A DNA stretch of 64,000 nt from an uncultured Bacteroidota bacterium (lineage in GTDB: Bacteria > Bacteroidota > Bacteroidia > Bacteroidales > GWA2-32-17). The notes under the pieces are model-generated. The model searched no databases. It was not told the DNA's origin and worked only from the letters and a program-made list of their open reading frames with translations. The translations under genes were made by a program, and so were the position numbers. This document shows positions 1 to 10,085 of this stretch, one piece after another (the first letter of the stretch is position 1; each line of letters opens with the position of its first letter). Location of the stretch: contig CAILUD010000039.1 in assembly GCA_903837285.1 (NCBI GenBank), positions 1 through 64,000 on the forward strand. The letters are read 5' to 3'.

Positions 1-1503
1 AAGTTCTCTTAAAATGCCGGTGTTGCTAACTATGTAACTTGCAAGTTCGAATGCGTCTATTTCGAGTGATTTTTCTGTAAAATGTTCAATTATACTTTTA
101 AAATTTAAAAGTTTTGAAACTGTACTTTGATTAAGAACTTGTGCCAATATTTCTTTACTTGAAATTGTTTTCCATAGACTAATTTCATTAGTCATTGCAA
201 TTACTTCAATTTTTTCAAAAGTAGTTTTACCAATACCTCGTGCAGGGAAATTTATAATTCTTTTTAGGGCTTCGTCGTCGTTATGGTTAATTATAAGTCT
301 GAAATATGCTATAACATCTTTAATTTCTTTGCGTTGGTAAAACGACAATCCTCCATAAACTTTGTATGGAATTCCGCTTCTTCGAAAAGCTTCTTCAAAA
401 ATTCTTGATTGTGAATTTATTCTGTATAGTATAACAAAGTCGCTATAATTAAATGTATGCTGAAGTTTATAATCTTTTAATATGCTGGCAACCAGATAGC
501 CTTCTTCTGCATCAGTTAAAGCTTTTTGTACTTTAATTTTTTCGCCTTCTTCGTTATCACTCCAAATTGTTTTTGGAATTCTGTCGCGGTTTTTGCTAAT
601 TAAGCTATTTGCAGCTTCAACAATTGTTTTAGTAGATCTGTAATTTTGCTCGAGTTTGAAAAGTTGATAACCAGGATAATCTTTTTTGAAATTTAAAATA
701 TTCTCAATTTTTGCTCCTCTGAAAGAATATATGCTTTGTGAGTCATCTCCAACAACAGTAATATTTTGACTTACTGTGCATAATCTTTTAATGATTAGAT
801 ATTGAGCATAATTTGTATCTTGATACTCATCAACAAGAATATATTTAAAATGTTTTTGATATTTTTCGGTAACATCAGGGTTATCGCGTAATAAAATATT
901 AGTATTCATTAATAAATCGTCGAAATCCATTGAGTCGGATGTCTTCAATCTATTTTGATAAATAGTAAAAATTTTTCCAATTTCTGGTTTTCTTGAATTT
1001 TTATCTTGCTCTTGAATTACAGGACTATTAACATAAGTAGCAACAGTTATCAAGTTGTTTTTAGCCATGCTGATTCTACTTAATATATCTGATGCTTTAT
1101 ATTGTTTGTCGTCGAGATGAAGATCTTTAATAATAGATTTTATAAGACTTTTTGAATCGTCGGAATCATAAATTGTAAATTTGGAAGTAAAGCCTAGTTT
1201 ACTGCATTCAATTCTTAAAATTTTATTAAACAAGCTATGAAAAGTTCCCATCCATAAGTAACGTGCAGTTTCAAATCCAACCAAAGAATTAATTCTTTCT
1301 TTCATTTCTTTTGCCGCTTTGTTAGTAAAAGTTAACGACATTATGTTACCGGCAAACACCCCTTGGTTGAGTAAATATGCAATGCGATAAGTTAACACCC
1401 GGGTTTTACCCGAACCTGCTCCTGCAATTATAAGGTTTGGTCCTTGATAATTTACAACAGCTGCGTGTTGAGATGGATTAAGTTCTTTTAAAAAATTTTT
1501 CAC
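1..1503 (-). CDS. uvrD: UvrD/PcrA-like ATP-dependent DNA helicase (C-terminal part cut off by the window edge)
   Basis: Superfamily 1A helicase that unwinds DNA during repair and replication restart. I translated the minus strand from a GTG at 1501-1503 and it stays open to base 1 (501 codons). Motifs visible in order: the Q-motif region LNPSQHAAV near residue 8, Walker A GAGSGKT at 28-34, TFTNKAAKEM (motif Ia), the DEYQDTN box (motif II, around base 820), GDDSQSIYSFRGA (motif III, around base 740), QNYRST (motif IV) and YGGLSFYQRKEIKD. These fit the PcrA/UvrD/Rep family rather than RecB or AddA. The C-terminal third, including the last helicase motifs, is outside the window. No ATG is available upstream in frame, so GTG is the likely start. 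The next gene to the right is also on the minus strand, 93 bp away. Confidence 0.95.
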   Translation of the reverse strand, partial: MKNFLKELNPSQHAAVVNYQGPNLIIAGAGSGKTRVLTYRIAYLLNQGVFAGNIMSLTFTNKAAKEMKERINSLVGFETARYLWMGTFHSLFNKILRIECSKLGFTSKFTIYDSDDSKSLIKSIIKDLHLDDKQYKASDILSRISMAKNNLITVATYVNSPVIQEQDKNSRKPEIGKIFTIYQNRLKTSDSMDFDDLLMNTNILLRDNPDVTEKYQKHFKYILVDEYQDTNYAQYLIIKRLCTVSQNITVVGDDSQSIYSFRGAKIENILNFKKDYPGYQLFKLEQNYRSTKTIVEAANSLISKNRDRIPKTIWSDNEEGEKIKVQKALTDAEEGYLVASILKDYKLQHTFNYSDFVILYRINSQSRIFEEAFRRSGIPYKVYGGLSFYQRKEIKDVIAYFRLIINHNDDEALKRIINFPARGIGKTTFEKIEVIAMTNEISLWKTISSKEILAQVLNQSTVSKLLNFKSIIEHFTEKSLEIDAFELASYIVSNTGILREL

Positions 1504-1596
1504 TTTATTTTATGGAAAGGAGAATGCAAAAATAGTTATCTATTTGCTAAATAAAGAATCAAATTATTCACATTAGCAATGTTGATAAATAAAAAA

Positions 1597-2622
1597 CTAT
1601 AAAAGTCTGCTAGAAGTTCCCGTTTTTATTGGTAGATATTTAAGTGATATTTCGAAGCCGCCTCTTCCGGAACTAACTTTTGCTAATGATGAAATATTAA
1701 TATCATAACTTAACCCAAAAGCAATTTGTCCAAGTTCACATTGTGCCGCAATAACAACAGCATCTTGACCTCTAAAAAAGCCACCAATACTAACCGTTCT
1801 GGATAAAACATAATCGGTATATTTTGAAGATTCTTGTAATTTGTATTTTAAAAATGATCCAAAATATATCATTCTTGCTGGTCCTTGCATTTCATAAATA
1901 ACTAAGGGTGAAATTTGCATGTTTGTGTTTTTAAAGCCATACGAACCAGTAAAATGGAACATATATCTTAATGCTCTTTTATCAACTACTTGATAAAAAC
2001 CTGATCTTGGACTATTAACATGAAAAACTGAAATTCCTGCTTGTGCGCCAAACATATCATTTGATGAAAGAGTTCGTTGACCTTTTCCATAGCTCCATTG
2101 AATTCCTGTACTAAAATCACCGTTTAAAAATCTTTCACCAGAAAAAGTTTCGTTAGAGGGTAAATTTGCATCGTAAACTAAACCATTATATTGGTTTCCC
2201 CAGGTTAAATTACTTACACCAATTTTTCTTTGAATAATTCCGCCAGATATTCCAGCTGATAATGTTTGGTTTTTAGCAAGAGTTACTTTTCCCGCAACAG
2301 CAGCAACCACTTGGTTCGTGTTTAGTTGCCCTGCACCGGCAATATCATTAAAAAGACTTAGACCTACACCAATTGATGAACCCGTTTTTCCTTTTGAAAA
2401 AATTCTTCCATCAACACCTGCTGCAATTGTTCTGAATGGATCAGTAACGCTTCTCCATTGTAAACGATAATTTGCTGTAGCTCTTAAATTATATTGTGCA
2501 CCAGCATTAGCGGGATTTAAAATTAAAGGTGCTTCATTTGGTTGAGAGAAAAGAATATCCTGTCCAAATATTGAAGTTGGAATTACAAATACTATTGTTG
2601 CGATAATTATTAAGTTTTTCAT
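1597..2622 (-). CDS. PorP/SprF family outer-membrane protein (type IX secretion associated)
   Basis: A 341-residue outer-membrane barrel-type protein with an N-terminal signal peptide (hydrophobic to about residue 18, then FGQ). The beginning DILFSQPNEAPLILNPANAG matches the PorP/SprF family signature (Q-F-xx-xPxxxNPAxAG). The rest is strand-rich with alternating hydrophobic residues and many Gly/Tyr/Phe. In this phylum PorP belongs to the type IX machinery, and SprF paralogs are encoded beside the large surface proteins they help to export. Here it lies 11 bp downstream of a giant protein with a gliding-type C-terminal domain, on the same strand, so it is probably the dedicated SprF-like partner of that protein. 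The partner role is inference from gene order. Confidence 0.88.
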   Translation of the reverse strand: MKNLIIIATIVFVIPTSIFGQDILFSQPNEAPLILNPANAGAQYNLRATANYRLQWRSVTDPFRTIAAGVDGRIFSKGKTGSSIGVGLSLFNDIAGAGQLNTNQVVAAVAGKVTLAKNQTLSAGISGGIIQRKIGVSNLTWGNQYNGLVYDANLPSNETFSGERFLNGDFSTGIQWSYGKGQRTLSSNDMFGAQAGISVFHVNSPRSGFYQVVDKRALRYMFHFTGSYGFKNTNMQISPLVIYEMQGPARMIYFGSFLKYKLQESSKYTDYVLSRTVSIGGFFRGQDAVVIAAQCELGQIAFGLSYDINISSLAKVSSGRGGFEISLKYLPIKTGTSSRLL

Positions 2623-2633
2623 ATTGTTATCTC

Positions 2634-5600
2634 CTATCGCATTAGTGTTATATTTCCTTTTGTCTCTACCTTAGTTCCAATGAAGTACTCTGCTTTTAGA
2701 AAGTATACAAATACATCAGTGTCTGCTGCTTTGCCTTTATATACTCCATCCCAGCCAAAATCCGGATCGGAAGTTTCAAAAACTTTTTCGCCCCATCTGT
2801 TATATATTTTAAATTCCATAGATTTTACACATTTTCCATAAACATACATTATGTCGTTTTGGCCATCACCATTAGGGCTAAAGCCAGATGGAACAAATAC
2901 CTCACCGCATTCTGTATCCACTGTTATGTTAATACAAGCGGTATCGCTGCAATCGTAACTGTTTCTTCCAATAACACAATACTCAATAGTTGAGTAAGGT
3001 TTAGCTACCGGGTTAGGGCAATCGATACAAGACAGGTCATTAATTGGACTCCAATCATAGAATTGAGCACCAGTAGCATTTAGCTGAACATATTGTCCTA
3101 TAATTAATATAGTGTCATGTGTTAATGTTAAAACAGGTTTTGGGTTTACAGTAAGTATAAAGGTTGTTGTATCGTAACATATTGTAGAATTCGCAATTAA
3201 AGTGTAGGTATATGTTGAAGCAGAATTTGGTGTAACGTTAATATCCTGAGTGGTAAAATTTCCAGGTTGCCATAAAAAGCTAGTTCCGCCTGATCCATGT
3301 AAATCAATTGAATTTCCATAACAAATTGGAGAAAGTCCTGTTATCTTAGCTATTGGTAATGTGTCAACATTTATTTGGAAGTTAACAGTATAGTGGCAGG
3401 TATTTGTGTCTGTGCCTATTACCGTATAGCTGGTAGTATCCTGTGGTGAAATAATAACGGAATCTCCATTAAGATTACCTGGTTGCCACAAATAAGTTAT
3501 TGTATTATCAAATGTGCTATCCACTTGAAATAAAGTACTATTTCCTTTGCAAATATGATTGTTTCCTAAAACATTAAATTTAGGAAGTGAGTATACAGTA
3601 ATGAAAGTGGAGGTTGTGTCTTTACAAAGTTCGGTAGAAGTGCCTATTAGGGTATAAGTAGTATTAATACTTGGGGATATTGTTATTTGAGATGTTGATG
3701 CAACAAAATTTGTGTCAATTGACCATTCATATGTGTTTCCACCAAAACCAAAGATTGTAATACTGTCAAGTAAACAAAGTGCAGTGTCAATTGGTGCTAT
3801 TGATACATTAATAGAAGGATATACAACAACAAATGTATTTGCGGTATCTTTGCAATTATTAGTAGTTGTTCCATAAAGCGTATAAGAATATGTTGTATCT
3901 GCAGTATTAGGATGGAATACTATAAACGAATCTGTATTATTGCTTGGATCCCATAAATATGAAACTGGCATTGAACTCGAGGCAGTAAGTGTTATTGTTT
4001 CATATGGACACATCAGATACAGTGATGCAACGCTAAGAACTGGTTTTTCGTAAATTAAAACTGAAACAGAATCAAGATTTTTACATCCATGAATACTGTC
4101 TATAGCATGAGCAATATAATTATATGTGTAGCCTACAGAGTCTGGAAATAAAGTAGCGCTTGAATTCATAATGCTGTCAGGAATAGTCCAGAATAAGTTG
4201 GATGGCATATTTGAAGTAATATTAATATTAATTGGTTGGCCATAACATATTGCAGTATCGCTAGGTGTTATATTTACGGTTGGAATAGGCCAAGCAATAA
4301 AGGTTGTATAAGCAGTATCTCTGCAACCAAATGGAGTTTGAACATAAACAGTGTCAAAATAAATTGAATCAGGTGTGTTAAGTACAAAAGTTAATATTGA
4401 ATCTGGTGTATTTATTGGGTGCCAATCATATGTTAAAGGCAGATGGTAAATGTCATGCACTTGAATGTTAATTGTAGTGTCTGGACAAAAAGAACCTGCA
4501 CCAGTAATATAAATATCGGGTTTCCAGTTCACGAAAATTGTTGTATTTGCAGTATCTCTACAACCATTTATTGTGTCTGTTACTATAACAGAGTAACTAA
4601 AAGTATTGCCGGCAGTATCTGGATTAACGGTAAATGTAGAATCAATTCCAGTTCCTGGACTCCATTGATAAGTTGAAGGTAAGTTGCTTGTTACATGAAG
4701 AGTATAAGGTGTTCTATAACATGTTGAATCTGGAGCTGAAATTATAAGTTGAGGAAGTGCATTAACATATATTGAAGTTGTTGCAGTGTCTTTGCAACCG
4801 TTTAATGTGTCAGTTACTATAACGGAATAATAGAAAGTATGGCTAACAGTGTCTGGATTTACGGTAAAATTAGAGTCTAATCCGTTACCAGGATTCCATA
4901 AGTATGCTGATGGTATATTACTAATTACATTAAGAGTATAAGGTGTGCCAAAACATGTTGAATCAGGAGCGGAAATTTGAAGTACAGGTTTTGAGTTTAC
5001 TATAACTGTTGCATTTGCAATATTTGAACAATTCATATCATCGGTTCCTGTAACAATATAGTTAAATGTTAATGGGGGAGTAAATGAAAGTGTGTCGTTT
5101 AAAATATTTAGTGGTGACCATAAGTATGATTCTGCTCCGTTTCCTACAAGTATCATCGTATCTCCATAACATATTGAAGGAGTTACATTGTTAATAGTTA
5201 CATTAGGTTTAATACAAACATCAAATTTTAATATGTATGCATCTCTGCCACCACCTGATGATCCTTGAAAATATGTTGTGCCTCCTGGGTTTAAATTAAA
5301 TATATTTGCAGAGTTAGTAAAGCCTGTAACCCATAGGTTTGTTGTATCTGAAAAAATGCCAATGGCATCTTCTGCTGCCGAACCACCAAAATATGTAGCC
5401 CATTGTCTTATACCATTTAACTTGAATTTTAATATAAAACCATCTTGAGTTCCACCTATAGTTCCTGAGTAATAAGTTCCCATTCCAGGATTTAATTTCG
5501 GGAAATTTGCAGACTGCGTACTTCCAACAGCCCATAAACTTAGACCGTCAGTGTTAATTGTTTTAATGTTTTCTGCGCTGTTGCTACCATAATAGGTTGC

Positions 5601-7412
5601 CCATTCTAAAGCACAAGTGTTAGTATTAAATTGAGAAATAAAACCATCGGATAAACCGCCAACAGCGCCTTGGAAATATGCTCCTCCTCCTGGATTAAAA
5701 GTTGTCATGTTTGGAGAAAGAGTATGCCCTGCAAAAAATACTTTATTCCCTGTTAATGCAATAGTTCTCGAATTTTCAGTAGCTGAACCTCCAAAATAAG
5801 TTGACCATAACAATTGTCCATTATAAGTGAATTTTGCGAAAATCATATCTTCGCCACCTGCATTAGCAGCCTGAAAAAAAGCTGTGCCTCCGGGGTTAGC
5901 AGTTGGGAAATTAGTTGATGTTGTGCTACCTGTTACAAATAAATTTGTTCCGTCTGATGTAATATTTGCATTACCTTTTTCGTCGCCGGTTCCACCAAAA
6001 TAGGTGCTCCAAACAGGAATTCTTGAAGAATTAAATTTTATTATATAAAAATCATTTGGTCCACCATTTAAAGTGCCTTGGTTGAAAGCTCCACCAGGAT
6101 TAACTATTGGTAAACCAGAAGATTCTGTTCCTATTAAAACGAATAAATTTGTATTGTCCGAATATGATGAAAAAGCAATATCCCATAGATTTCCTCCAAA
6201 ATACGTTGCCCACTGCAATATGCCAGATTTATTAAATTGAGAAATAAAACCTTCGCTAGTTATTGCATTAGGATTTGTTGCCTGAAAAAAAGCACCACCA
6301 CCATAATCCAGGGTAGGAACATTACTTGACAATGTTTGAAAAGTAAGGTAAACAGAATTATTATCAAGACTAATGTTTTCTTGAATTTCAAACCCAGAAC
6401 CACCAAAATAAGTTGACCATTCCATTGTACCAGAAGTGTCAAATTTTGAAACTATTGCATCGTCATTTCCTGCCTGAACACCTTGAAAATATACGCCGCC
6501 AGGATTTAAAGTAGGAAAATTAAAGGAACCAATTCTTCCAGATACAAATACTGAACTACCATCACTTTTTATACTATATGTTTCATCGCTTCCGGTTCCT
6601 CCAAAATAAGTTGACCAGAAGATAATAGGGTCAATTATAAGTTCAACATTTGGATTATAAGAATTAATGTCAAAAGAAAGTATTCCATTTTTATCTATAA
6701 ACCAGTTGCTTTCAACAGTATTCTCGTTTTGAGTTACTAAAAGACCTTTTTCTGAAAGAGTTCCCATAGGACCTTTAATTAACACATCTTTAGATGCATC
6801 AAGTTCTGGAAAATCAGCCCATTTATATTTGATTTTTATGTCTTTTGGATTTCCCCCAGGATTAACAATAAAATCATATTTAAAAATGCCATCTTCTTTA
6901 AAATAAATAACCCAGTCAATTTGTGGATAAACATCTTTAATTATAATTTTTTTAAAAGATTTTACTTTAGTAATTCCTTTAGAGCAATGAGGGTAATAAA
7001 AGTTCTGATAAAATTCTTCTTCGTTTTCAGCTAGTGCTTTTGCATTAGGATTAGCACCTTCTAAAACCATATCAATGCGCATCCAGTTGTAACTAGCATT
7101 TAATCTGTTGATTGCATGTGGGTCCTCGCTAGGCTCATCTGAAATAGAGTTTATGAAAAGATATGATATTGAATTGTTTTGAATGTAAAGGTTAAGATTA
7201 TCAGAGTTTGAATAATATAAAATTGAAGGAATTTGTTTTTGTTCCTCCATGCTTACTAATTGACCTTTGTTTTCAATAAAATAGCCGCTTTTAGAGTTCT
7301 CGAAGTCAGGGTTTTTAGGCTGACTATTAGCTTGTACAGTTAATATGGAGCTAATTAGGATTAATAATAAAACCTTTAAAAAACGATGTTGGAGTATTAT
7401 ATTAATTCTCAT
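2634..7412 (-). CDS. Giant surface protein: SBBP beta-propeller, PKD/Ig-like repeats and gliding-motility-type C-terminal domain
   Basis: About 1592 residues from the ATG at 7410-7412; an ATG-less upstream extension to 7478 is open but would bury the signal peptide (MRINIILQHRFLKVLLLIL, ending near QANSQ). Domains: an N-terminal region beginning FIENKGQ typical of SBBP proteins; seven W-[SA]-T-Y-[FY]-G-[GS] repeats spaced about 60-70 residues apart, consistent with a seven-bladed propeller; then about nine Ig/PKD-like repeats of roughly 78 residues, each with a Cys near its start (ICYGD, TCFGT, MCPYE); then the terminal domain FSPNGDGQND...YNRWGEKVFE...WDG, the CHU_C (type B) T9SS sorting domain. 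The protein is probably exported by type IX secretion to the cell surface. The PorP/SprF-like gene follows 11 bp downstream. The ligand is unknown. Confidence 0.9.
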   Translation of the reverse strand: MRINIILQHRFLKVLLLILISSILTVQANSQPKNPDFENSKSGYFIENKGQLVSMEEQKQIPSILYYSNSDNLNLYIQNNSISYLFINSISDEPSEDPHAINRLNASYNWMRIDMVLEGANPNAKALAENEEEFYQNFYYPHCSKGITKVKSFKKIIIKDVYPQIDWVIYFKEDGIFKYDFIVNPGGNPKDIKIKYKWADFPELDASKDVLIKGPMGTLSEKGLLVTQNENTVESNWFIDKNGILSFDINSYNPNVELIIDPIIFWSTYFGGTGSDETYSIKSDGSSVFVSGRIGSFNFPTLNPGGVYFQGVQAGNDDAIVSKFDTSGTMEWSTYFGGSGFEIQENISLDNNSVYLTFQTLSSNVPTLDYGGGAFFQATNPNAITSEGFISQFNKSGILQWATYFGGNLWDIAFSSYSDNTNLFVLIGTESSGLPIVNPGGAFNQGTLNGGPNDFYIIKFNSSRIPVWSTYFGGTGDEKGNANITSDGTNLFVTGSTTSTNFPTANPGGTAFFQAANAGGEDMIFAKFTYNGQLLWSTYFGGSATENSRTIALTGNKVFFAGHTLSPNMTTFNPGGGAYFQGAVGGLSDGFISQFNTNTCALEWATYYGSNSAENIKTINTDGLSLWAVGSTQSANFPKLNPGMGTYYSGTIGGTQDGFILKFKLNGIRQWATYFGGSAAEDAIGIFSDTTNLWVTGFTNSANIFNLNPGGTTYFQGSSGGGRDAYILKFDVCIKPNVTINNVTPSICYGDTMILVGNGAESYLWSPLNILNDTLSFTPPLTFNYIVTGTDDMNCSNIANATVIVNSKPVLQISAPDSTCFGTPYTLNVISNIPSAYLWNPGNGLDSNFTVNPDTVSHTFYYSVIVTDTLNGCKDTATTSIYVNALPQLIISAPDSTCYRTPYTLHVTSNLPSTYQWSPGTGIDSTFTVNPDTAGNTFSYSVIVTDTINGCRDTANTTIFVNWKPDIYITGAGSFCPDTTINIQVHDIYHLPLTYDWHPINTPDSILTFVLNTPDSIYFDTVYVQTPFGCRDTAYTTFIAWPIPTVNITPSDTAICYGQPININITSNMPSNLFWTIPDSIMNSSATLFPDSVGYTYNYIAHAIDSIHGCKNLDSVSVLIYEKPVLSVASLYLMCPYETITLTASSSMPVSYLWDPSNNTDSFIVFHPNTADTTYSYTLYGTTTNNCKDTANTFVVVYPSINVSIAPIDTALCLLDSITIFGFGGNTYEWSIDTNFVASTSQITISPSINTTYTLIGTSTELCKDTTSTFITVYSLPKFNVLGNNHICKGNSTLFQVDSTFDNTITYLWQPGNLNGDSVIISPQDTTSYTVIGTDTNTCHYTVNFQINVDTLPIAKITGLSPICYGNSIDLHGSGGTSFLWQPGNFTTQDINVTPNSASTYTYTLIANSTICYDTTTFILTVNPKPVLTLTHDTILIIGQYVQLNATGAQFYDWSPINDLSCIDCPNPVAKPYSTIEYCVIGRNSYDCSDTACINITVDTECGEVFVPSGFSPNGDGQNDIMYVYGKCVKSMEFKIYNRWGEKVFETSDPDFGWDGVYKGKAADTDVFVYFLKAEYFIGTKVETKGNITLMR
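4503..4970 (-). repeat. Two adjacent 234-bp direct repeats inside the giant surface protein gene
   Basis: The stretch at about 4503-4736 and the one at 4737-4970 encode consecutive 78-residue Ig-like modules (APDSTC...PYTL...VNPDT...YSVIVTDT.NGC.DTA). They are clearly alike at nucleotide level: both end in the complementary-strand motif atgttgaatc[ta]ggagc, 234 bp apart. They are the closest pair among the repeats in this gene and suggest recent duplication. Unit boundaries are approximate. Confidence 0.7.
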
Positions 7413-7517
7413 TTTTAGTATATCTGATAAATAAATTTTAGTTTTGACGCTTGAAATAAACCAAAGGTTGTTTGTCAACCATAAAAATAGATATAATTTT
7501 ATTGCTTATATTCATTC

Positions 7518-9947
7518 ATGAAAAAATTTTTCTTAAATATTAAAAATCTATTCGAAAAATTTAATCTTAAGGATTTTAGTAAACAGTATGGTATATATTT
7601 TTTAACCTTTATAATTGCTGTAATTTCCTTTCCTGGAGTTTCGCCAGAATATGATGGTTCGTATGATGGTTCTGCATATTGGGGATTAAATTATTTATTT
7701 GCAAATGATGTTTCTTCGTTTAATAATTTAATTTTTCCCTGGGGACCACTTTCGTTTTTGAAGGTACCGGTGGTTATGGGTAACCATGTTTTATTTGCTA
7801 TAATTACTCTTAGTATTTTTTGGGTAACTTTTATATATTTAACATTGTTACTTGCAAAAAAAGTATCTCAAAATAGATTTCCATTTGCTTTTATTGTTGT
7901 ATTAATAATGGCAATGTTTTTTCAGCTCGATCAAGCAATAATAACAATTGTTGCAGTTTCCTTACTAATTAATAATTTTAATAAATCTTGGATTTGGATT
8001 ATTATTGCTGCTATTACGGCTTCTATAGGTATGTATATTAAGGCAAATATTGGAATTATTAGTTACACTATTATTGCGTCTCAACTTTTATACGATTTAG
8101 TTTATTTAAAAAATTACAAGCAATTTTTTATTAATGTGTTAATTATTTTAATTGCAATATTAATTCCCGGGATTATTATTTTTCATTCAATTTCGGCAAC
8201 TTTTATATATTTTATTAATGTATTAAAATTGACTTTTTCATATTCTGGAACACAATCACTTTTTCCCGAAAACAACTTTTTTGTATTAATTCCTGCTATA
8301 TTGTTATTTTTTATTTTTCCGTTTTTAGTAAAAGATAAAAATGTTAGAAAGGCTTATGCAATTTTATTTTTATCTTTTTTTATTAATTGGAAGTATGCAA
8401 TTTCAAGAGAAGATTTACCTCATTATTCGTCTCTTTATACTTTTATAGTTTTGGGTTTTGGCATTTTTATTATTTATGCCGAAAAAGTAAGATTTCGTCA
8501 GATAATATTACCACTAATTATTTTTTCGCTATTTTATTTGAACATGACATTTTTTCCATATTTTAGTGGAAGAAACATTGAATACAGTAGAATTAGCAGA
8601 ATTAATGATTGTTTTTTTAATTTATCTTCATTTGAAGAATTTTCTTTAGCAGAATCAAAAAGTTATTCGGCAGTAAATATTTTAGAGTCTTCAATTTTAA
8701 AAGAAATTTCTAATAGTACGGTTGATGTTTACCCCTGGAATTTAGCTTATATATCTGAAAATAATCTAAATTGGAAACAAGGACGACAACTTCTCTACCT
8801 AGCTTATTCTTCATCAATTGATAATGAAACTGCTGCTGACTTTTCCATAAAAAATGGTCCAGATTATTTAATTTTTCACAGCTTTAATAATCGTTATAAT
8901 GGAACTTTAGGTTCATTAGATAATAGATATATGCTAAATGATGAGCCAAATACAATTTTAGCAATTCTTAATAATTATTTATTTGTAAGGGAAATTCCGA
9001 ATGGGGCAATTTTGTATAAAAAACTTGAAAATTCAAGATTTAATGAGAATGTTGTTATAAAGAAAGAAAATGTTAATTGGAGCGAATGGATAACAATACC
9101 CAAAATAACAGATGGAATTCTGAGAGCTAAAACACATTTCGACAATAATATTTTGCAATCTGTTAAATCATTTCTTTATAAGGGCCAGCAGTTTTATATA
9201 GAATATAAACTTTTTAATGGAAAAATATTCAAATATTCATTTAATCCTCAAACTGCAATAAATGGATTATGGATTAATCCATATTTTAATGATTATTTAA
9301 AAACTGTATATGCAAATCAGGTTCAAGCTATTCGGTTTTCGTGCGATAATGAAAATGGAGTTTCAACTCAAATTAATTTGGAGTGGGAAGAAATAAGTTT
9401 TACGTATGATATTGCTAATAAAAGTATAGTTGAAAGTACACCGTTTTATAAAACTGCAAAATTATTCGGATTGCAGGAAAATAAACAGAGTGCAATAATG
9501 GTTAATGTTAATGATTTTGAGAATACCGATTCTTTATGGTCTTATGCTGAGATTTCTAATAAAGCATATACAGGTAAAAGTTCAGGCAAGATAGTTAAAC
9601 AAGGTTATTCGTCAACATTTTCTGTAAATTCCACAGAATTTGCTAATGATTCTGTGAGTAAAATTTTGATTAATGTTACTGTATTTTCAAATTTACCTAA
9701 AAAGGCTAAAGGCAGTCTTGTAATTACCTATAACGACGATTCGTTAAAGACAAATGATTTGTATTCATATGTTGAATTGCCAAATGTTAGCAAAGTATTT
9801 AATGATAATTGGGGATATAGTCAACTTTCTTTAGAAATTACAATACCTGCAAACAGTAAAGGAAAAATAAATACTTATGTATGGAATTTTGGGAATGAAG
9901 ATTTTGTAATTGACGATTATGAGGTAAGTATTTTTAAGATTCAGTAA
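7518..9947 (+). CDS. Polytopic inner-membrane protein with a large extracytoplasmic C-terminal part, function unknown
   Basis: An 809-residue protein. Roughly residues 20-360 hold about ten hydrophobic helices. The layout (short loop with YDGSYDGSAYWGLNYL after the first helix, then a series of helices) resembles polyprenol-linked glycosyltransferases of the GT-C fold, but I see no decisive catalytic motif. Residues about 370-660 are soluble. The last 145 residues form a beta-rich module ending YVWNFGNEDFVIDDYEVSIF, which resembles carbohydrate-binding jelly rolls and also the lipoprotein at 38526-39041. It begins at ATG 7518, divergent from the giant surface protein with about 105 bp between start codons. 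A cell-envelope glycan role is possible but inferred from shape only. Confidence 0.7.
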   Translation: MKKFFLNIKNLFEKFNLKDFSKQYGIYFLTFIIAVISFPGVSPEYDGSYDGSAYWGLNYLFANDVSSFNNLIFPWGPLSFLKVPVVMGNHVLFAIITLSIFWVTFIYLTLLLAKKVSQNRFPFAFIVVLIMAMFFQLDQAIITIVAVSLLINNFNKSWIWIIIAAITASIGMYIKANIGIISYTIIASQLLYDLVYLKNYKQFFINVLIILIAILIPGIIIFHSISATFIYFINVLKLTFSYSGTQSLFPENNFFVLIPAILLFFIFPFLVKDKNVRKAYAILFLSFFINWKYAISREDLPHYSSLYTFIVLGFGIFIIYAEKVRFRQIILPLIIFSLFYLNMTFFPYFSGRNIEYSRISRINDCFFNLSSFEEFSLAESKSYSAVNILESSILKEISNSTVDVYPWNLAYISENNLNWKQGRQLLYLAYSSSIDNETAADFSIKNGPDYLIFHSFNNRYNGTLGSLDNRYMLNDEPNTILAILNNYLFVREIPNGAILYKKLENSRFNENVVIKKENVNWSEWITIPKITDGILRAKTHFDNNILQSVKSFLYKGQQFYIEYKLFNGKIFKYSFNPQTAINGLWINPYFNDYLKTVYANQVQAIRFSCDNENGVSTQINLEWEEISFTYDIANKSIVESTPFYKTAKLFGLQENKQSAIMVNVNDFENTDSLWSYAEISNKAYTGKSSGKIVKQGYSSTFSVNSTEFANDSVSKILINVTVFSNLPKKAKGSLVITYNDDSLKTNDLYSYVELPNVSKVFNDNWGYSQLSLEITIPANSKGKINTYVWNFGNEDFVIDDYEVSIFKIQ

Positions 9948-9964
9948 ACCGAATAATACCATTT

Positions 9965-10075
9965 ATCCGCCGCTGCGGATTATAAAATAGCCCAATTTTT
10001 TTATTAATCTCCCTTACCCTCTTCAAAAAAGAGGGACAATATGTTGGACTATTTTATCCGCCGAGGCTGATTATA
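9965..10075. repeat. Nested intergenic repeat between two convergent genes
   Basis: Outer direct repeats at 9965-9984 and 10056-10075 match at 17 of 20 positions (both ATCCGCCG...GATTATA); the left one is itself a hairpin, ATCCGC/GCGGAT. Inside them lies an inverted repeat, 9984-9995 against 10044-10055 (11 of 12 pair). At the centre is a hairpin CCCTCTT/AAGAGGG at 10017-10035 with a 5-base loop. The element fills almost the whole gap between the membrane protein gene and murB, so it may also end transcription from both sides. It is not coding. Confidence 0.75.
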
Positions 10076-10085
10076 GTTTTTATAA

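Noticed and set aside
3000-6700. Repeats in the giant surface protein as a CRISPR array
   Set aside because: Spacing and content are coding (60-78 residue protein repeats), with no short identical repeats and unique spacers, and no cas genes.
7413-7478. 22-codon upstream extension of the giant surface protein
   Set aside because: It would bury the signal peptide, which begins at the ATG at 7410-7412.
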